Shown here: positions 12,801 through 26,331 of the stretch, one piece after another
Numbering within the stretch: the stretch's first letter is position 1
How the letters are laid out: every line of letters begins with the position of its first letter
Made by a program: the position numbers and the translations under genes
Source of the DNA: Cornus controversa
Taxonomy: Eukaryota; Streptophyta; Magnoliopsida; Cornales; Cornaceae
Assembly: GCA_026545225.1 (NCBI GenBank)
Contig: CM048849.1
Location: 30,762,336 to 30,826,335, forward strand
Direction: 5' to 3'
DNA: 64,000 bases
Notes under the pieces: model-generated
The model's database searches: none
What the model was told of the DNA's origin: nothing
Seen by the model: only the letters and a program-made list of their open reading frames with translations

Positions 12801-15800
12801 GTACTACTTTCGGAAATCATAATGGTCGTATCTTATTTTAAGTAAATATATGATGTAGTAACCCATGGAGAGGTGGAAAAGCATGGTGTCATACTGCTTT
12901 AGCAAAATGAGTGAATGGAGCATTATTACAACAATCAACCCTCTCGATAATGTAAATCTGTGGAGGAGCTTTTGATGTTTGTGGATAGCCTGAGGGTTTA
13001 GTGGTTCTTTTCTTCTTTGTCTTGTAATCGGGATGCACTCCCCCCTTGAGCGCCTTTCTAATACACTTATCAACAAAAAAAAAATTTGGCATTTGTTGAT
13101 TTATTATAAAGATATTCATTAACTTCATATTTCTACATTCTTGACTGAGGCTAAGGCCTTAGGTAGAGCAGAATGAACCAATATGATTCATAAAGCCTCC
13201 CATAAGTAGTTGGGAAAAGGCTTTGCTTGTTCTTCATATTTCTATGTTCTAAGACAAATGCTTCTTTGGTAAATTGAAAAGATAGCATAAATAGCTCATT
13301 TCTTTGAACAAATTGTGATACCTTTATTATACTAACAGTTGGACTTTTAATATTTGTCATTACTGAATTCTAAATTTTTGTTTGGTTCTGCACTTAGTAG
13401 TCTATGATGCATTCAGTTACCATCTCATGTGAAATTGCAAAATTATGTACTACTCATGAAGTTCAGTTCCATATTTCAATTTTGTAGATCGACCACGCCA
13501 GGTTGTGTCATCGTCCAAGCCTAGTGAAGAAGGGGGAATGTACTGGGGTTATAAAGTGCGATATGCTTCCAATATCAGTTCTGTATTCAAGGATTGCCCA
13601 TATAAGGTATTTTCTTTTTAATGCAATTAATTTTCTTTTTTAGAAGCAAGTACATGATTTTTTCCTAACAATTTATAACAACAATGGGCTTAATCCATCT
13701 TAGTAATTCATTTTTCAGGGTGGATATGATCATCTGATTGGTACCTCGGAGCATGGTCTGGTTATAAATTCTTCAGAACTTACTCTACCTTCTTTCAGGT
13801 CTGCTTTTTTTCTTCTTTTTTTTTCTCTTGGCGTGTGTGCGTGTGCATGTGTGTGTGTTTGTTATGATGGTTAACAACTAAGAATATGCTCGCACGCCCA
13901 CTTGATTCCAAATGGGACTTGAAACTTTAACCTCCTCATTGGGAGGTAGAGATGATACCACTCAAACTAATGCTTTGGTGGACACTTTGTTATAGCTTCC
14001 TTCAATAGCTGCCCAAGTAACCTGCACCTGGTTCTTATTCTCCTTACACAGTGAGTTGTCTTGGAACACCAATGCTGTCAAATAGATCCATTTTCTTTTC
14101 TATTTTTTAATTGATCCATCGCTCCTACAATACTTTTAGCCAACTAATGTAAGAAAAATGTTGTGACCATTTTGAGATCCATGCTATGATCCGTAGATAG
14201 GCTTGCAGTGCTACTGCAGATAGGTTGCAGCTTTGTTTGACCATGTTAATGATTATTTATGATTTAATATTGTTTGGTAACCAGCCAAACATGTGTCGGT
14301 ATTATATATAATATTGTACAGAAGGCAGACATGATCATCTAGTATGCTTACCTAGTATTCAAGATGTCAATGGTAAAGCATCTAAAGAGTACCAATCTCT
14401 GATCTAGGGATAAGAGTTTGCACCCAAATCTGATTCTATCCACAAATTGCCATATGGATCAATGGGTGCAATGCATGTGGCAAGAAAGAATTCTCAATGC
14501 TCTCAACACTTCAAAAATTTTCAGGTAAGTATGAGAAACCGGTAGTAAAGGGAACGGTGGTAAAAGGGACTTAACCTCCAAGAATATGAGAGGCGTTGAA
14601 CTTGGCCTACGGCCACAAGGTGTTAAAGTCTAAACACAAGTGCTCATGAAGAGGAACTGAGGCATTCCATATAGCTTCGGTTACAAGGTGCCAAACACCA
14701 TGAGTTTAACATCGGTCTCTTCACAAGTTTAATGGTTGCCAGGATAGAAGTTGTCGCGCCCCAAACCTCGATACCCGAGATCCGTGGGTGAAAATAGAGT
14801 TGTCGGACTCAAATCGAGTCCGATATGGATGACTCAAATCAAAAATGAAAAATCAGTCCCTATATGGTAGAAAATTCGTACACCTGTTACTCAAGAAAAT
14901 TCATAACAAATTCATTTTAACTCGAAACGGGACAAACTAAAATTCTATAGAAACTAGACTAAATGCACAACATGTATAACCAAATCCCAACACCTGAGTA
15001 TATGCCAATGAAATCAGTTTTTGGAACAAATATTGGCTTCTTTTGATATGCTGAAAATTGACAATGCGACAAACTTTGGCCATTTTGGATACTTAAAAGT
15101 GCTACTGAAATTGGGGGCTTAGGTATTTGGAAGATGGACATAAAGGACTACAATCCTGGAAATTTTCAAATTTTAATGAGTTTTCAAAAATGGGTCAAAC
15201 GAATTTACCAAGTCAGCACACAAGTGGTTTAAATCTGACAGCAGGACACTGCAGAATTTTTATAAAAATATGTAGTTAGCCAAAATTTACAAAATTAAAT
15301 CTGGGAATACTAGACATCTAGGAGAAGACATGGTAAAAATTTCAGGTCATTTGGAGTAGTGTAGATCCCTCAAAAAAATCGGCAAAAATCTGGACAGAAT
15401 AGGATCTTCTCATGAGCAATCTGTCATGGGTGATTTTTCTGACCATCCCTCCCATTAACCTACCCCAAACTGAACCTAACAAATGATAGAGACATGAATA
15501 TAAATCTAAAATCATCAATGATCAATCCCAACTCAAGATATCATAATCCAAAAATGAAATGTGAGGCAAAATGCGGAAAAGATGCAAAAGAAACCATTAT
15601 AAACTCATACGTACAACATGGCATTAAAGTGTCATTACATACACATTTTCAAAATAAAAAGGGTTTAGAGAATCAATTAAGGACCCCATTGCAAAGCCAA
15701 TTAAGGTTCTCAAATCATTCTCCCACCGTTTACAAGTCAAAAGTTCCAAAATGGCGACATGGGATATGTCCATCCCCATATACATATAAGTCTCAAATGA

Positions 15801-18800
15801 AAAAGAGCTAGTCATTACATATATTCAAAATACAAAAACTCCTACTACATTAGTATCATCATACAACATGATCAAAAGAATGCCATTTGAGGCCTTAACA
15901 CATCAAAAAGGAGTCGTTGAAGCTTCACATATTAATGGAGGTTTAGCCCTCTCCAGTGTCAACTCATTTCCCTGAAATGTTAAAGGGGTGAGCTCATCCC
16001 CTCTTTGCTCACTAGGAAGTAAGTTAAGTGCATTAAGTTTTCATCCATGACTCATATTAACACATTAAGGGATACGTAATGCAACTAGGGATCATGCTTC
16101 TAAAAAGAAGTATAGTTTTCGTAATGCCTGTACCTATGCAATCACAACAAAACAAAGAGCATTGGTAGTCCACATGATAATAACATTGATAAGAAGAAAG
16201 CACATATGGCAAGTATACAACTTGAAAGCCGAAAACACCAATGAAATTCTGAAATCATCAATATCGGGATTGTCTCGTTGACACCTTATCAAGTCACGTG
16301 TTTGTGGCACGCACTTAGGCATCTAAATAGGACACGCGCCTTTGGCAACGCTCCTAATGGTTCTTTCCGCCAGTTACCACCCTAATTGCCCAATATTGGG
16401 GATTTTCCCCAAGGGACAATACCATTGTTTAAACATGACATCAATCCCTTAAAATCATCTCCCAAGCACATTAATGCACTATAGCTCAACGCATGCAATT
16501 TGTAACATTTACACATGCACATAATTAATGCATTTAGCATTCAAACCATGCCCTAGGATCACACCTAGCATGACATAATATTTTCTTCTCAACATGGTCA
16601 TCAATTACTACAACAACCCAAAATCAGCATCAAAATAATATTTTCCAGTCAGCATACCCTTGAGAGAAAAATTCACCCTTGAGAGAAAAATTCACCAAAA
16701 ATAGAATATAAATCCAAAATACGCAAGGTCAAAGCCATATGAAAGCTAACATATACTACCATACTATCATAAATTAAAATCCATGAAAAACGACACAAAA
16801 CAGATCAATTTTAGCTCAAAATAGTAGCCAAAATCTGTTGTATCAAACAGCCCAACAATCAGTTTTTCGAATAACTTTGAAGAATCAATGAAAATCATTC
16901 TATCTCCAAGTCGTGTACTATCAAATATAAAAATTTCAATATCAACAAACAACTATAGCTCACGTAAAATTCAGTCCTAATCTAAGTGTTCAATTCAAAA
17001 AATTTCAGCACAATCACCACTTCAAAGTTAATCAATTTATTTCATCATTATAAGCATGAGAAACAATATATGTATGTATCAATAACATAATGAAAGGCAA
17101 TATGTATAAAACCTAACTCACTTTATATGTAAACATGAACAAAAATGGTAAGATAATACCCAAAACCAAACCCCCTACCTTAATGAAGCAAAAATGGAGG
17201 AAAGATGAGATGGTGTTCAAATCATCCACTTCTCAAACAAAGTCCAAATGAGCTGTTTTTTTTGGATCAAATGAAAGCTCTCAACGAGTTCTACAACTTT
17301 TGTTTTGAGCCCAAAAGCTAAATCTCCCTTGAAGGTCTTCAATTTTAAGAGAAGTTTTGAATCTAAGTTGTAACAATAGAGTATTTGGAGAGAGAGGGGC
17401 ACGGATTTGGGGAAGGAGAAAGAGTTTTGGCCAACCAAGAGGGTTTCCCCTCACCCAAATATCTGCAATTTTGTCGTGGGTTCCACATGTCACATCATGT
17501 CTTTTTGTGTATTTTTGTCATAAATCTCTCATTCGGTGTTCGAATGCATCCCGGTTTCTTCCGAAAATCCCGAAAAATGAAATGGCATTCTAAATTGTGC
17601 CAGCATGAATAAAAATGTCTAAATCAATATTAAAATCAAAATGGCCCACCAAAACGGTATCGAAACCCGAAAAACGGTGCCTGGGCCAAAATGCCCATTT
17701 TTTCGAAACGAACCCGGAAAATGATTCTGGATGAACATGAAATATCCCGGACCTCTAAATGTGAGTCCAAACATATATAAACCCTCAACCATGCAAAGAA
17801 ACATGCATGCATGAAAAGAAAATGTAACCAAAAAAAAAAATTGGACTATCGATTCTGATGGTGGTTTGAGATTAAAAGGAAAGAGGGTTGTACCATTGGC
17901 TTGTAGGGATGATGCACTTAGAGAATTGCATTACCCTAGACTTAAAATGCACCCTAGTGGTACCAAAATGTGTCACGAATTGCACCAACAGTATTGATGA
18001 TACCAGAACATAGTTTGGGGTATACCCAGTGTTATCAAAGGCTCTAGGTGCACTAAGGCGCTAAAGGTCCTTTGGAGCCTAGGCGCAAGGTGAGGCGCGA
18101 GCCTGAGTGAAGTGAGGCGCACAATTGAAAAGTTAAATTACTATAAAAGAATTCATATCTCATAATCAATATTTTTAAAAATTCATATCAAATATGAAAA
18201 AATAAATCCATCAACCATGTCATTCAAGAACTATAAAGTGAAACAAAGCACAAAAAAAATAGAAGGAAATAGAAGGAAGACACGGAGAGAGAGAGGGACA
18301 GCTAAAAAAAGAAAAAGAAAAACTGTTTTTTTTATTATAATAAAAAAAAAAAGGTAGTAATGTAGGACAAGATCCAAAGGAAAAGAAAAACAAAAAAAAG
18401 AGAGAGAAGAAGAATACAACGAGAGAGAGAGAGAGAGAAGAAGAAGAAGAAAGAAAAAGAAAAACTATTAAAAAAAAAGTAGGAAATAATTTAGTACAAC
18501 AGGATAGGATTTAGAGAGAGAAAAAGAGAGAGAGAGGAATTAGACGAAGAGAGACGAAGAAGAAGAGCATGTGTATCTGATCGTCTCTGCAACTCTCCCA
18601 AACGAAGGTTATCGGCATCATGACGTAAGGCTTTTGGCATCGTGACTTGGGGTTTTGACGTTGTTCATGTCTTGTGATCATAATGGACTTCTCTCTTCTT
18701 TTCTTTCGAACAAGACAAAAGTCTTCTTTTTGAATTAGGAAAAAGAAAAAAGGAAATATCAATTAGGCGCGCCCGACTAACTAGTATAAGGCGCAGCCCA

Positions 18801-21800
18801 GGCGCGCGCCTAGTGAACATAGCTGAGCCTAGGTTGACAACAGGCGCAATCCCTGCACTTGTGCGCGCCTGGAGCCTAGGTGTGCCTTTAACAACACTGG
18901 GTATACCAATAGTTGGGATGTTTCTTGGAAAGAAGGGAGATGTTGTACGGTTGCAACCAAATGCATTACTTATTAACGAGTGAAGGCTGAGTATTAGAAA
19001 CCGGCGGATTTGTTACAACCATTACCGGTAGCAATGGAGAATTGGAGGCATGTCACTATGGATTTTGTGACGATACTTCCAAGGTTGAGAAAGAGGCATG
19101 ATGCCGTTTGGGTCATTATTCATGAGCTGGCAAGGTAGCTCATTTGCTTCGGATTCATGTGATTGATGATGCGGATGCTCTTAGTCGGTTGTACATGGAG
19201 CAAATTCTTAAACTTCATGGTATGCTAGTTTCTATTGTGTTGGATATAGATCCCGATTTATGTTATGGTTTTGAGTAGAGTTTTCAGACTTCGCTTTGTG
19301 CTGACTTGTACTTTGGTACGGTTTTTCGTCCTCATATGAATGGCCAGTTTGGATGTACTATTTAGATTTTAAAGGATATGCTTCGAGCATGTATTAGAGT
19401 TTTAATAGTAGTTGGAGGACTACCTTTCATTAGCAGAGTTTGCCTACAACAACAGTTATCAGGTCAGTAATGAGATGGCACCATTTGATGCGTTGTATGA
19501 CAGACCCAGTAAGTCGCCCGTTTGTTGGACCGAAGTAGGTGAGACAGTGGCCTTGGGACTTGATATAGTCCAAGAGACCACAGAGAAGATAAAGGTGATA
19601 CACAAAAAGGAGACATGATGTGGCATGTGGGACCCATGATAAAATTGCAGATATTTGGGTGAGGGGAAAGCCTCTTGGTAGGCCAAAAATCTTTCTCCTT
19701 CCCCAAATTCGTGCCCCTCTCTCTCCTCCAAATACTCCATCATTACAACTTAGATTCAAAACTTCTCTCTTAAAATTGAAGACCTTCAAGGGAGATTTAG
19801 CTCTTGGGCTGAAAACAGAAGTTGTAGAGCTCATTGAGAGCTTTCATTTGATAAAAAAAAAAATCTCATTTGGATTTTGTTTGAGAAGTGTATGATTTGG
19901 ACACCATCTCATCTTTCCTCCATTTTTACTTTATTGAAGGGTTTGGTTTTGTGTATTATCTTACCATCTAGGAAGCATGGACACGGACACGGGACACGGG
20001 TATGATACGATACGGACATGGCGATACGGAAAATTTTAAAAAAATAGGACACGGACACGGCGAGGATACGGCTATAAAATAATAATATAATATATTAATA
20101 TATATTAATTATTCAATAAAAAAATACTACATTACATAAATACTTCAATTCATCATCAAACAATTAAAAATTAAACAAACTTATAAACAAAAATAGACAA
20201 ATAGATTAAAATAAATTAAAGAACCAGATTTATTTAGTCTTCTATATATATTTAGCTTAGATTTTAATCATAACTTAGTATCATATAATTTTGATTTTAA
20301 ATATTTAAATATATATCACTGCTATGAAGTGTCCGATACGTCTTCGAGGAGTGTCCAAGAAGTGTCCGAGAAGTGTCCAAGGAGTGTCCGAGAAGTGTCC
20401 TAAAAAGAAAAATGTCAGGACACGGGTACGAAGTGTCCGACACGTGTCCGCGGAGTGTCCGAGTGTCCGACACGGGTACGGCACCTTTGGTGAAGTGTCC
20501 GTGCTTTCTAGCTTACCATTTTTGTTCATATTTATATATAAAGTGAGCTAGATTTTATACATATTGCCTTTCATTACCTCATTGATACATACATATATTG
20601 TTTCTCATGCTTATAATGATGAAATAAATTGATAAACTTTGAAATGGTGATTGTGCTGAAAAATTCTGAACTGAACACTTGGATTAGGACTGAATATCAT
20701 TAAAGGGATCGATGGTTGGGGGACCGAGCTTCTAATGATATGGGAGGTGCCAAGTTGGTATATAAGACCATGATCGATTGAGAAACCCTAAGAAGTTGGA
20801 TGTTGGAAATAGAAGAGAGATGCCAAGATTGAGTAAACAACTTCAGCACATGAACATTGAAAGGTGTCAACTGTCAAGCAACTAAAATTGGTGGCTTACA
20901 AGAATTAAGGCATCGAGATGGGTACTTATTTTTCTACACGTTTCAATTAGTAGCGAAGAAACATGAGGATAATACTCCCACACTTGAAAACTTCTCAAGC
21001 AAAAGGAATGAGGAGTTGAAGACAAAGGGACCGAGATGGTCAATATAGTGGCAGTTGGTCAAATGTGGAAGTGCAAAATTGAACACTCTCGTACAATTAG
21101 TCACTTGGGACTACCAGATGTTGAGTTCTAATGGCTCTTAAATGGTTATAGGTGCTTCAAATGTGGATCTATGTATATATATTGTAAAGGCCATATACTC
21201 AAGGTCTCACAAGTTCACATGTGCATATGTATATTTTATATAAACTCAAAGATGCTTACTGCCATGTATATATGATTACAAGAATTTAAAGATTATATAT
21301 ATATATATACATGTGAACAAGTCAGATTCATATATATTCTTTTTAGGACCTATCTACATATCATACAAAACCTTTCATATATATGCCTATAACCAAATTG
21401 TAATAGTAACCAATCAGATTTATGTTTTCACGTGGTCATTCTTAAGAAAGATTTTCATATCTATAACATAAAATTTTCAAGTTATATCTCTTATATAATT
21501 GTTTCTCTCCTTTAAAAGCAACACATAACTAAGTATAAACGACTGTTCGTCCATGTTGACTTAATAATTATAATTTAGGACAAATTACTCTGACCTTCCC
21601 TGAGGTTTGCCTTTATTACCCACAAATTAAACTTTCTAAAAAAATTTAGTCAAACTCCCTTTAGGTTTCATTAACTTAACTCTGACCACCCATACCATTA
21701 ATTCTTAAATTGAAATTCCAAAATTACCCTTCCTATAATAAACATTACTCATTTTGCATAGTTTATTAATTAAATGATGTATTTTAAGATAGTATTTTAA

Positions 21801-24800
21801 TATTTTAAGATTTGCGAAATCATTGAATTACATGCACTAAATTATTTTTATACCAATAAATGAGTTAAAAATAAAATTAAAAATTAAAAAAAATTAAGAC
21901 GACAGAAAGAAAAGCAAATTTTTATCTATTATATGCTCTCAAGTGTTAATAATCATCATTTCTACTTTCGAAAAAAACAAAATAATATTTTTGTGCCAAT
22001 GGTGGGATGAGGGGTTTTGGTGTCGGTGGTGGGATGAGGGGTTTTGGTGCCAGCGGTGGGAGGAAGAGGTGCTGTTGACGGTGGAAGAGATGGTGGTGTT
22101 GGCGGCGACGGGGAGAGTTAGGGGTTGTACATGTATATATGTAATAATAATTGTATATATATGGAAGTTATATGTATATGTTTAAATATGGGATTAGTTT
22201 TAATTAAATATTAATAAACTGTGCAAAATGAGTAATGTTTATTATAGGAAGGGTAATTTTGGAATTTCAATTTATAAATTAATGGTATGGGTAGTCAGAG
22301 CTAAGTCAATGAAACCTCAAAGGAGGTTGATTGAATTTTTTTAGAAACTTTAATTTGTGGGTAATAAAGGCAAACCTTAGAGGAGGTCAGAGTAATTTGC
22401 CCTATAATTTAACACCAAAACTCTAATTAAGCAAGTGACAGTCATATACATGATTGTAAGACAAAAATCAACTTGCCTGAATTATACTTCAATTCAATCT
22501 TTGCCTTTTTTTCTCCAAGCCAATTCCTCAGTTGCGTCTCTCTCTGCCTTGAGTCAAAATTGGGTTTTTAGGCTATATTATGTGTAATGATATAAAACCC
22601 TAGCCTTTTAATTTATATAGAGACTATTTAGTAGTTATAATCCTCAAAATATTTTAAAAATTATTTAAAAATTTTGCAGATATTACACTTCTCCATCATA
22701 ACATCGTCACATTGCCAGAACTTTGCCATTGTCGGCCTTTGTCTCTACCATAACCGTCAACATTGCTAAAAGGAGTACTCTGCTGTGATCAATCTTGAAG
22801 GAGTATAGGGTTGTCATGTAACCCATAGCCAAACCTGAGCCATGACCCATTTTAAGTTTACCCAACTCAGTCTTGACCCAAGTCTTGTCAGACCAAAGCA
22901 CCAAACCAGACCAGAATTAGTTCAGCCCAGATTCAATCAAAACAAAAATGAGCAATTCATATTTAGCATTTTAAGCCAAAACCAGATTTGACCCAGATAT
23001 AGTTGAGCACTGTTTGGATACCAGTTAAGAACCAGTCCAGTTTTGGAACCAAAACAGACTTAAACTGGTTCTGACCAGTTCAACAATAAAACAGAAGGAG
23101 AAAAAAAAAAGAAAAAGAAATCTACTTCAGCTTGTGGAACAATTTGGTGGCTGTCATTATTTGGGTAGCTATATTACTACTTTCCACTTCAGTAAAGGTG
23201 CATGTACTTCACTTAAAAATTGTGATTAGTACTTTTATCTGTTTGATAAGTGTTACTATTTGCAAAATAGATCCTAATTGAATCCACTCAATCGTTGAGC
23301 CCTTTATTTCCTTCAGCTGTTCCTTATTTCTTTCGACTATCTGTTATATCTTGTGCCTGAATTTTGGCATATGTACCTTCATTGCATTCTAATTTCTTTT
23401 TTATGCATTGTAGCTTTTTATAAGTTTTTTTACTTGATTCAATTTGCGTCCTATATCTTCATTTTGTCCCTAACCTCTAATGCCTATACTATTCCCTTAG
23501 ATCATTATGACTATATGTGCGTTCTCAAATGCCAAATCTTCCATGCAATGGAATATCCAAAATATAGGACATGACATTAGCATTATAAAGGACTCAGTAG
23601 GCCAACTCTGTAAAGAGGTTGCCGAAATGATTATTATCTATGAGTAAACGTTCGATTGAGAACCACAGGTGTTATAGACCTGTTTCCCCAAGACTCATAC
23701 ACAACTTTAGAGCCAATCACCACTATCATTATGTCGAGTCTAAAAACTATCTTCGCGACAGATTCTCTATCCCAAGACCATCCCAAAATCCTCAAATGAG
23801 AGAAACCTACTTTAAGAAAAGTTGAGCCTTTAATAGTACAAGGAGACCTCCAATTGTCCAACGGTTGAGTTTTTGAGTGTAGGTATCTACCTGAATACTT
23901 AGATCACCTAGATGAGATTGGGCCTTTCCCTGACCAAATGAAAAATTAGATAGAAGATAAGACCTGCAACGATGACATAACGAGCATTCCATATATTCTT
24001 CAAGTTAAAAAATATGTAATAATCACATTAAAAGAAAACTACATCCTTCTTTAATCAATTATGCACTTAAATTTCCATTCTTAAACCCTTGTTGATTTAA
24101 AAAATATCTGAATATTATATTATATTAATAATCCAAAAAATTGATCCGAGTGGATTACTATATCAACATCAAACAACCAACAGAGTCTCACAATCCAGCA
24201 CCGTTGGAGACTCATCAAACCACCACTGCATAATCACATTGAACCCAATCTACTCACCAACCCCCACTGTTCAACCTCGTCATCCACTAGCGTCTCATTC
24301 CAGTCACCCCTTCAAAACCCAAACTTTACACCAACAACACGACAAAACCAACCACAAAGCCAAATCATGTGGCACGATCAGCCGTCATCTTCACCTCTAT
24401 GTCGTTGCCAATCACTGCAAAATTTGTCAGAATGTCGCGATCATAACAACATCATCGCAAAACAACCCCCAACCGCTGCTTCGCCTTTGTCGAAAACTGA
24501 TTGTTGAAGCCTCAACATCATCTCACGTTGTCATCATACACCATCGTCACAGAACTTACAGCCGTCGGTCTGATTGTCTGCATGGCACAACCCTCATGTC
24601 GTCATCAATTATTCGCTTCTCTTATTGAAGCTTCTCCATTGCAGCCCAATCATAATCTTTGTTTCCAAACAGAAAATACAACTTCATCAAAACTCTCGCC
24701 ATTGTTGCTAAATCTTGCATCATCTCAGTCAACAACGATGTCGATTGTGATCGTCGTGCTATTGCCAAAGTTGTCTCATGAAGATGTCCAAGGACTTGGT

Positions 24801-26284
24801 TCATTTCTGTTTATAGATTTGGGGAAAGTAAGACTAGGTTATTTTATGACCCAGTTCATACTGCAATCCCTATTTGACCCCGATCCAATTAAAAAACCGT
24901 ACAACAAAAGTTTATGTTTGTGTGCGTGTATACATATGTTTATATATATGTACATGTATAAGAGGTGGTGGATATGGAGAGAAGAAATAGAAAGGTGGTG
25001 GTGTGGTGGAAGTGGTTATGGAAGAATGAGGGGAAACAGAGGGACGGTGAAGAGAGACAATAGACTGAGGTGAATTTTGGTAAAAGAAATATGGGGCAAT
25101 TTCGTCTCTTCATATCAAACGCATTTTTATTAATAATTAAAGGCAACAAGTGACTGATGATGGAGGTGCCAATTTTCAATTGGATCTTTGGCACCTTAGT
25201 TTCCAATTTTACTCTTTCACATTTCATCAACCACCACTATACTCCTTCTGGTGTCCTCTCTTCAATGCTTCATTCCATTTGCTTGTGAGATTTTCTAGTA
25301 TTGGGAGTATTATTCTCATGTTTCCTAGCCACTGATTGAAACATGTTGAAGTAGATTATATGCATTGGTGCCTTAACTCTAATAAGTCGCAGATTTTAGT
25401 TGCTCGACACCTTTCAAGGTTTAGGTGCTGAAGTTATTTGCTCAATCTCAGCAACCTCTCTTCTCTTTCCAACATTCAACTTATTGGGATTTCCCAATCG
25501 GTCATGGTTATTTATGACAACTTGGTGCCTTCCTTTATCATTCGATGCTTGGTCCCTCAACCATTGGTCCCTTTACTTGTAGGTAACGTTAGGTAGTGAA
25601 ATTTAGTTGTTCTTATCTTTGCGACTGCTTAACTTGTGTAGAGACCATGGCTTCTTAACTATTAATTGAAACGTGTTTAAGTATATTACCCACCTTGGTG
25701 CCTTAACTCTAATAAGCCGCCAATTTTAGTTGCTTGACATCTTTCAAGTTTTAGGTGCTGAAGTTGTTTGCTCAATCTTGGTAACCTCTCTTCTCTTTAC
25801 AACATTCAACTTCTTGGGTTTTCTCAATTGGTCGTCGTATTTATGGAAACTCGGTGCCTTCCTTTATCATTTGATGCTTAGTCCCTCAACTATCGGTCCC
25901 TTTAACGGTAGGTTACGTTAGGTGCTGAAATTTAGTTTTTTTTATCTTGGCAACTGTTTAAATTGTGTAGGTATCGATGTCAGACCCATGGCTTTTGGCA
26001 GCTTGTGAGTGTGACCTAAGCCATATGGAATCTCGTATTCCCTCTTCAAGAATGTTTGTATTTAGCACCTAGTGGCCATAACACTAGTTTGGTGACAATT
26101 TTTTTAGAGGTTCCGTCCCTTTACCACCAGTCCCTCATACCTACCTGGAAATTTTTAAGTGTTTAGCAGTTTTTAGAATTCTTTCTTGTCACAAAACAAG
26201 CATCCATTGATCCATATGGCAACATGTTGAGAGTGCCATATTTGGGTGTAGCTAATATGTATTTCAGGATTAGGTAGAGATCTG

Positions 26285-26331
<47 letters not shown>

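Noticed and set aside
19430..19834. 134-codon open frame on the - strand
   Set aside because: It crosses the junction between gypsy integrase (sense +) and LTR sequence, so it is a shadow frame.
20320..20500. GTGTCC repeats as a CRISPR-like or satellite array
   Set aside because: Units are unequally spaced, with no spacers, and lie inside a hAT MITE with clear ends, so they are subterminal repeats.
24239..25073. Long open frames of 129 and 190 codons
   Set aside because: Low-complexity CA/CAT-rich sequence open in several frames, no domain, inside intron 8 of an intact gene.
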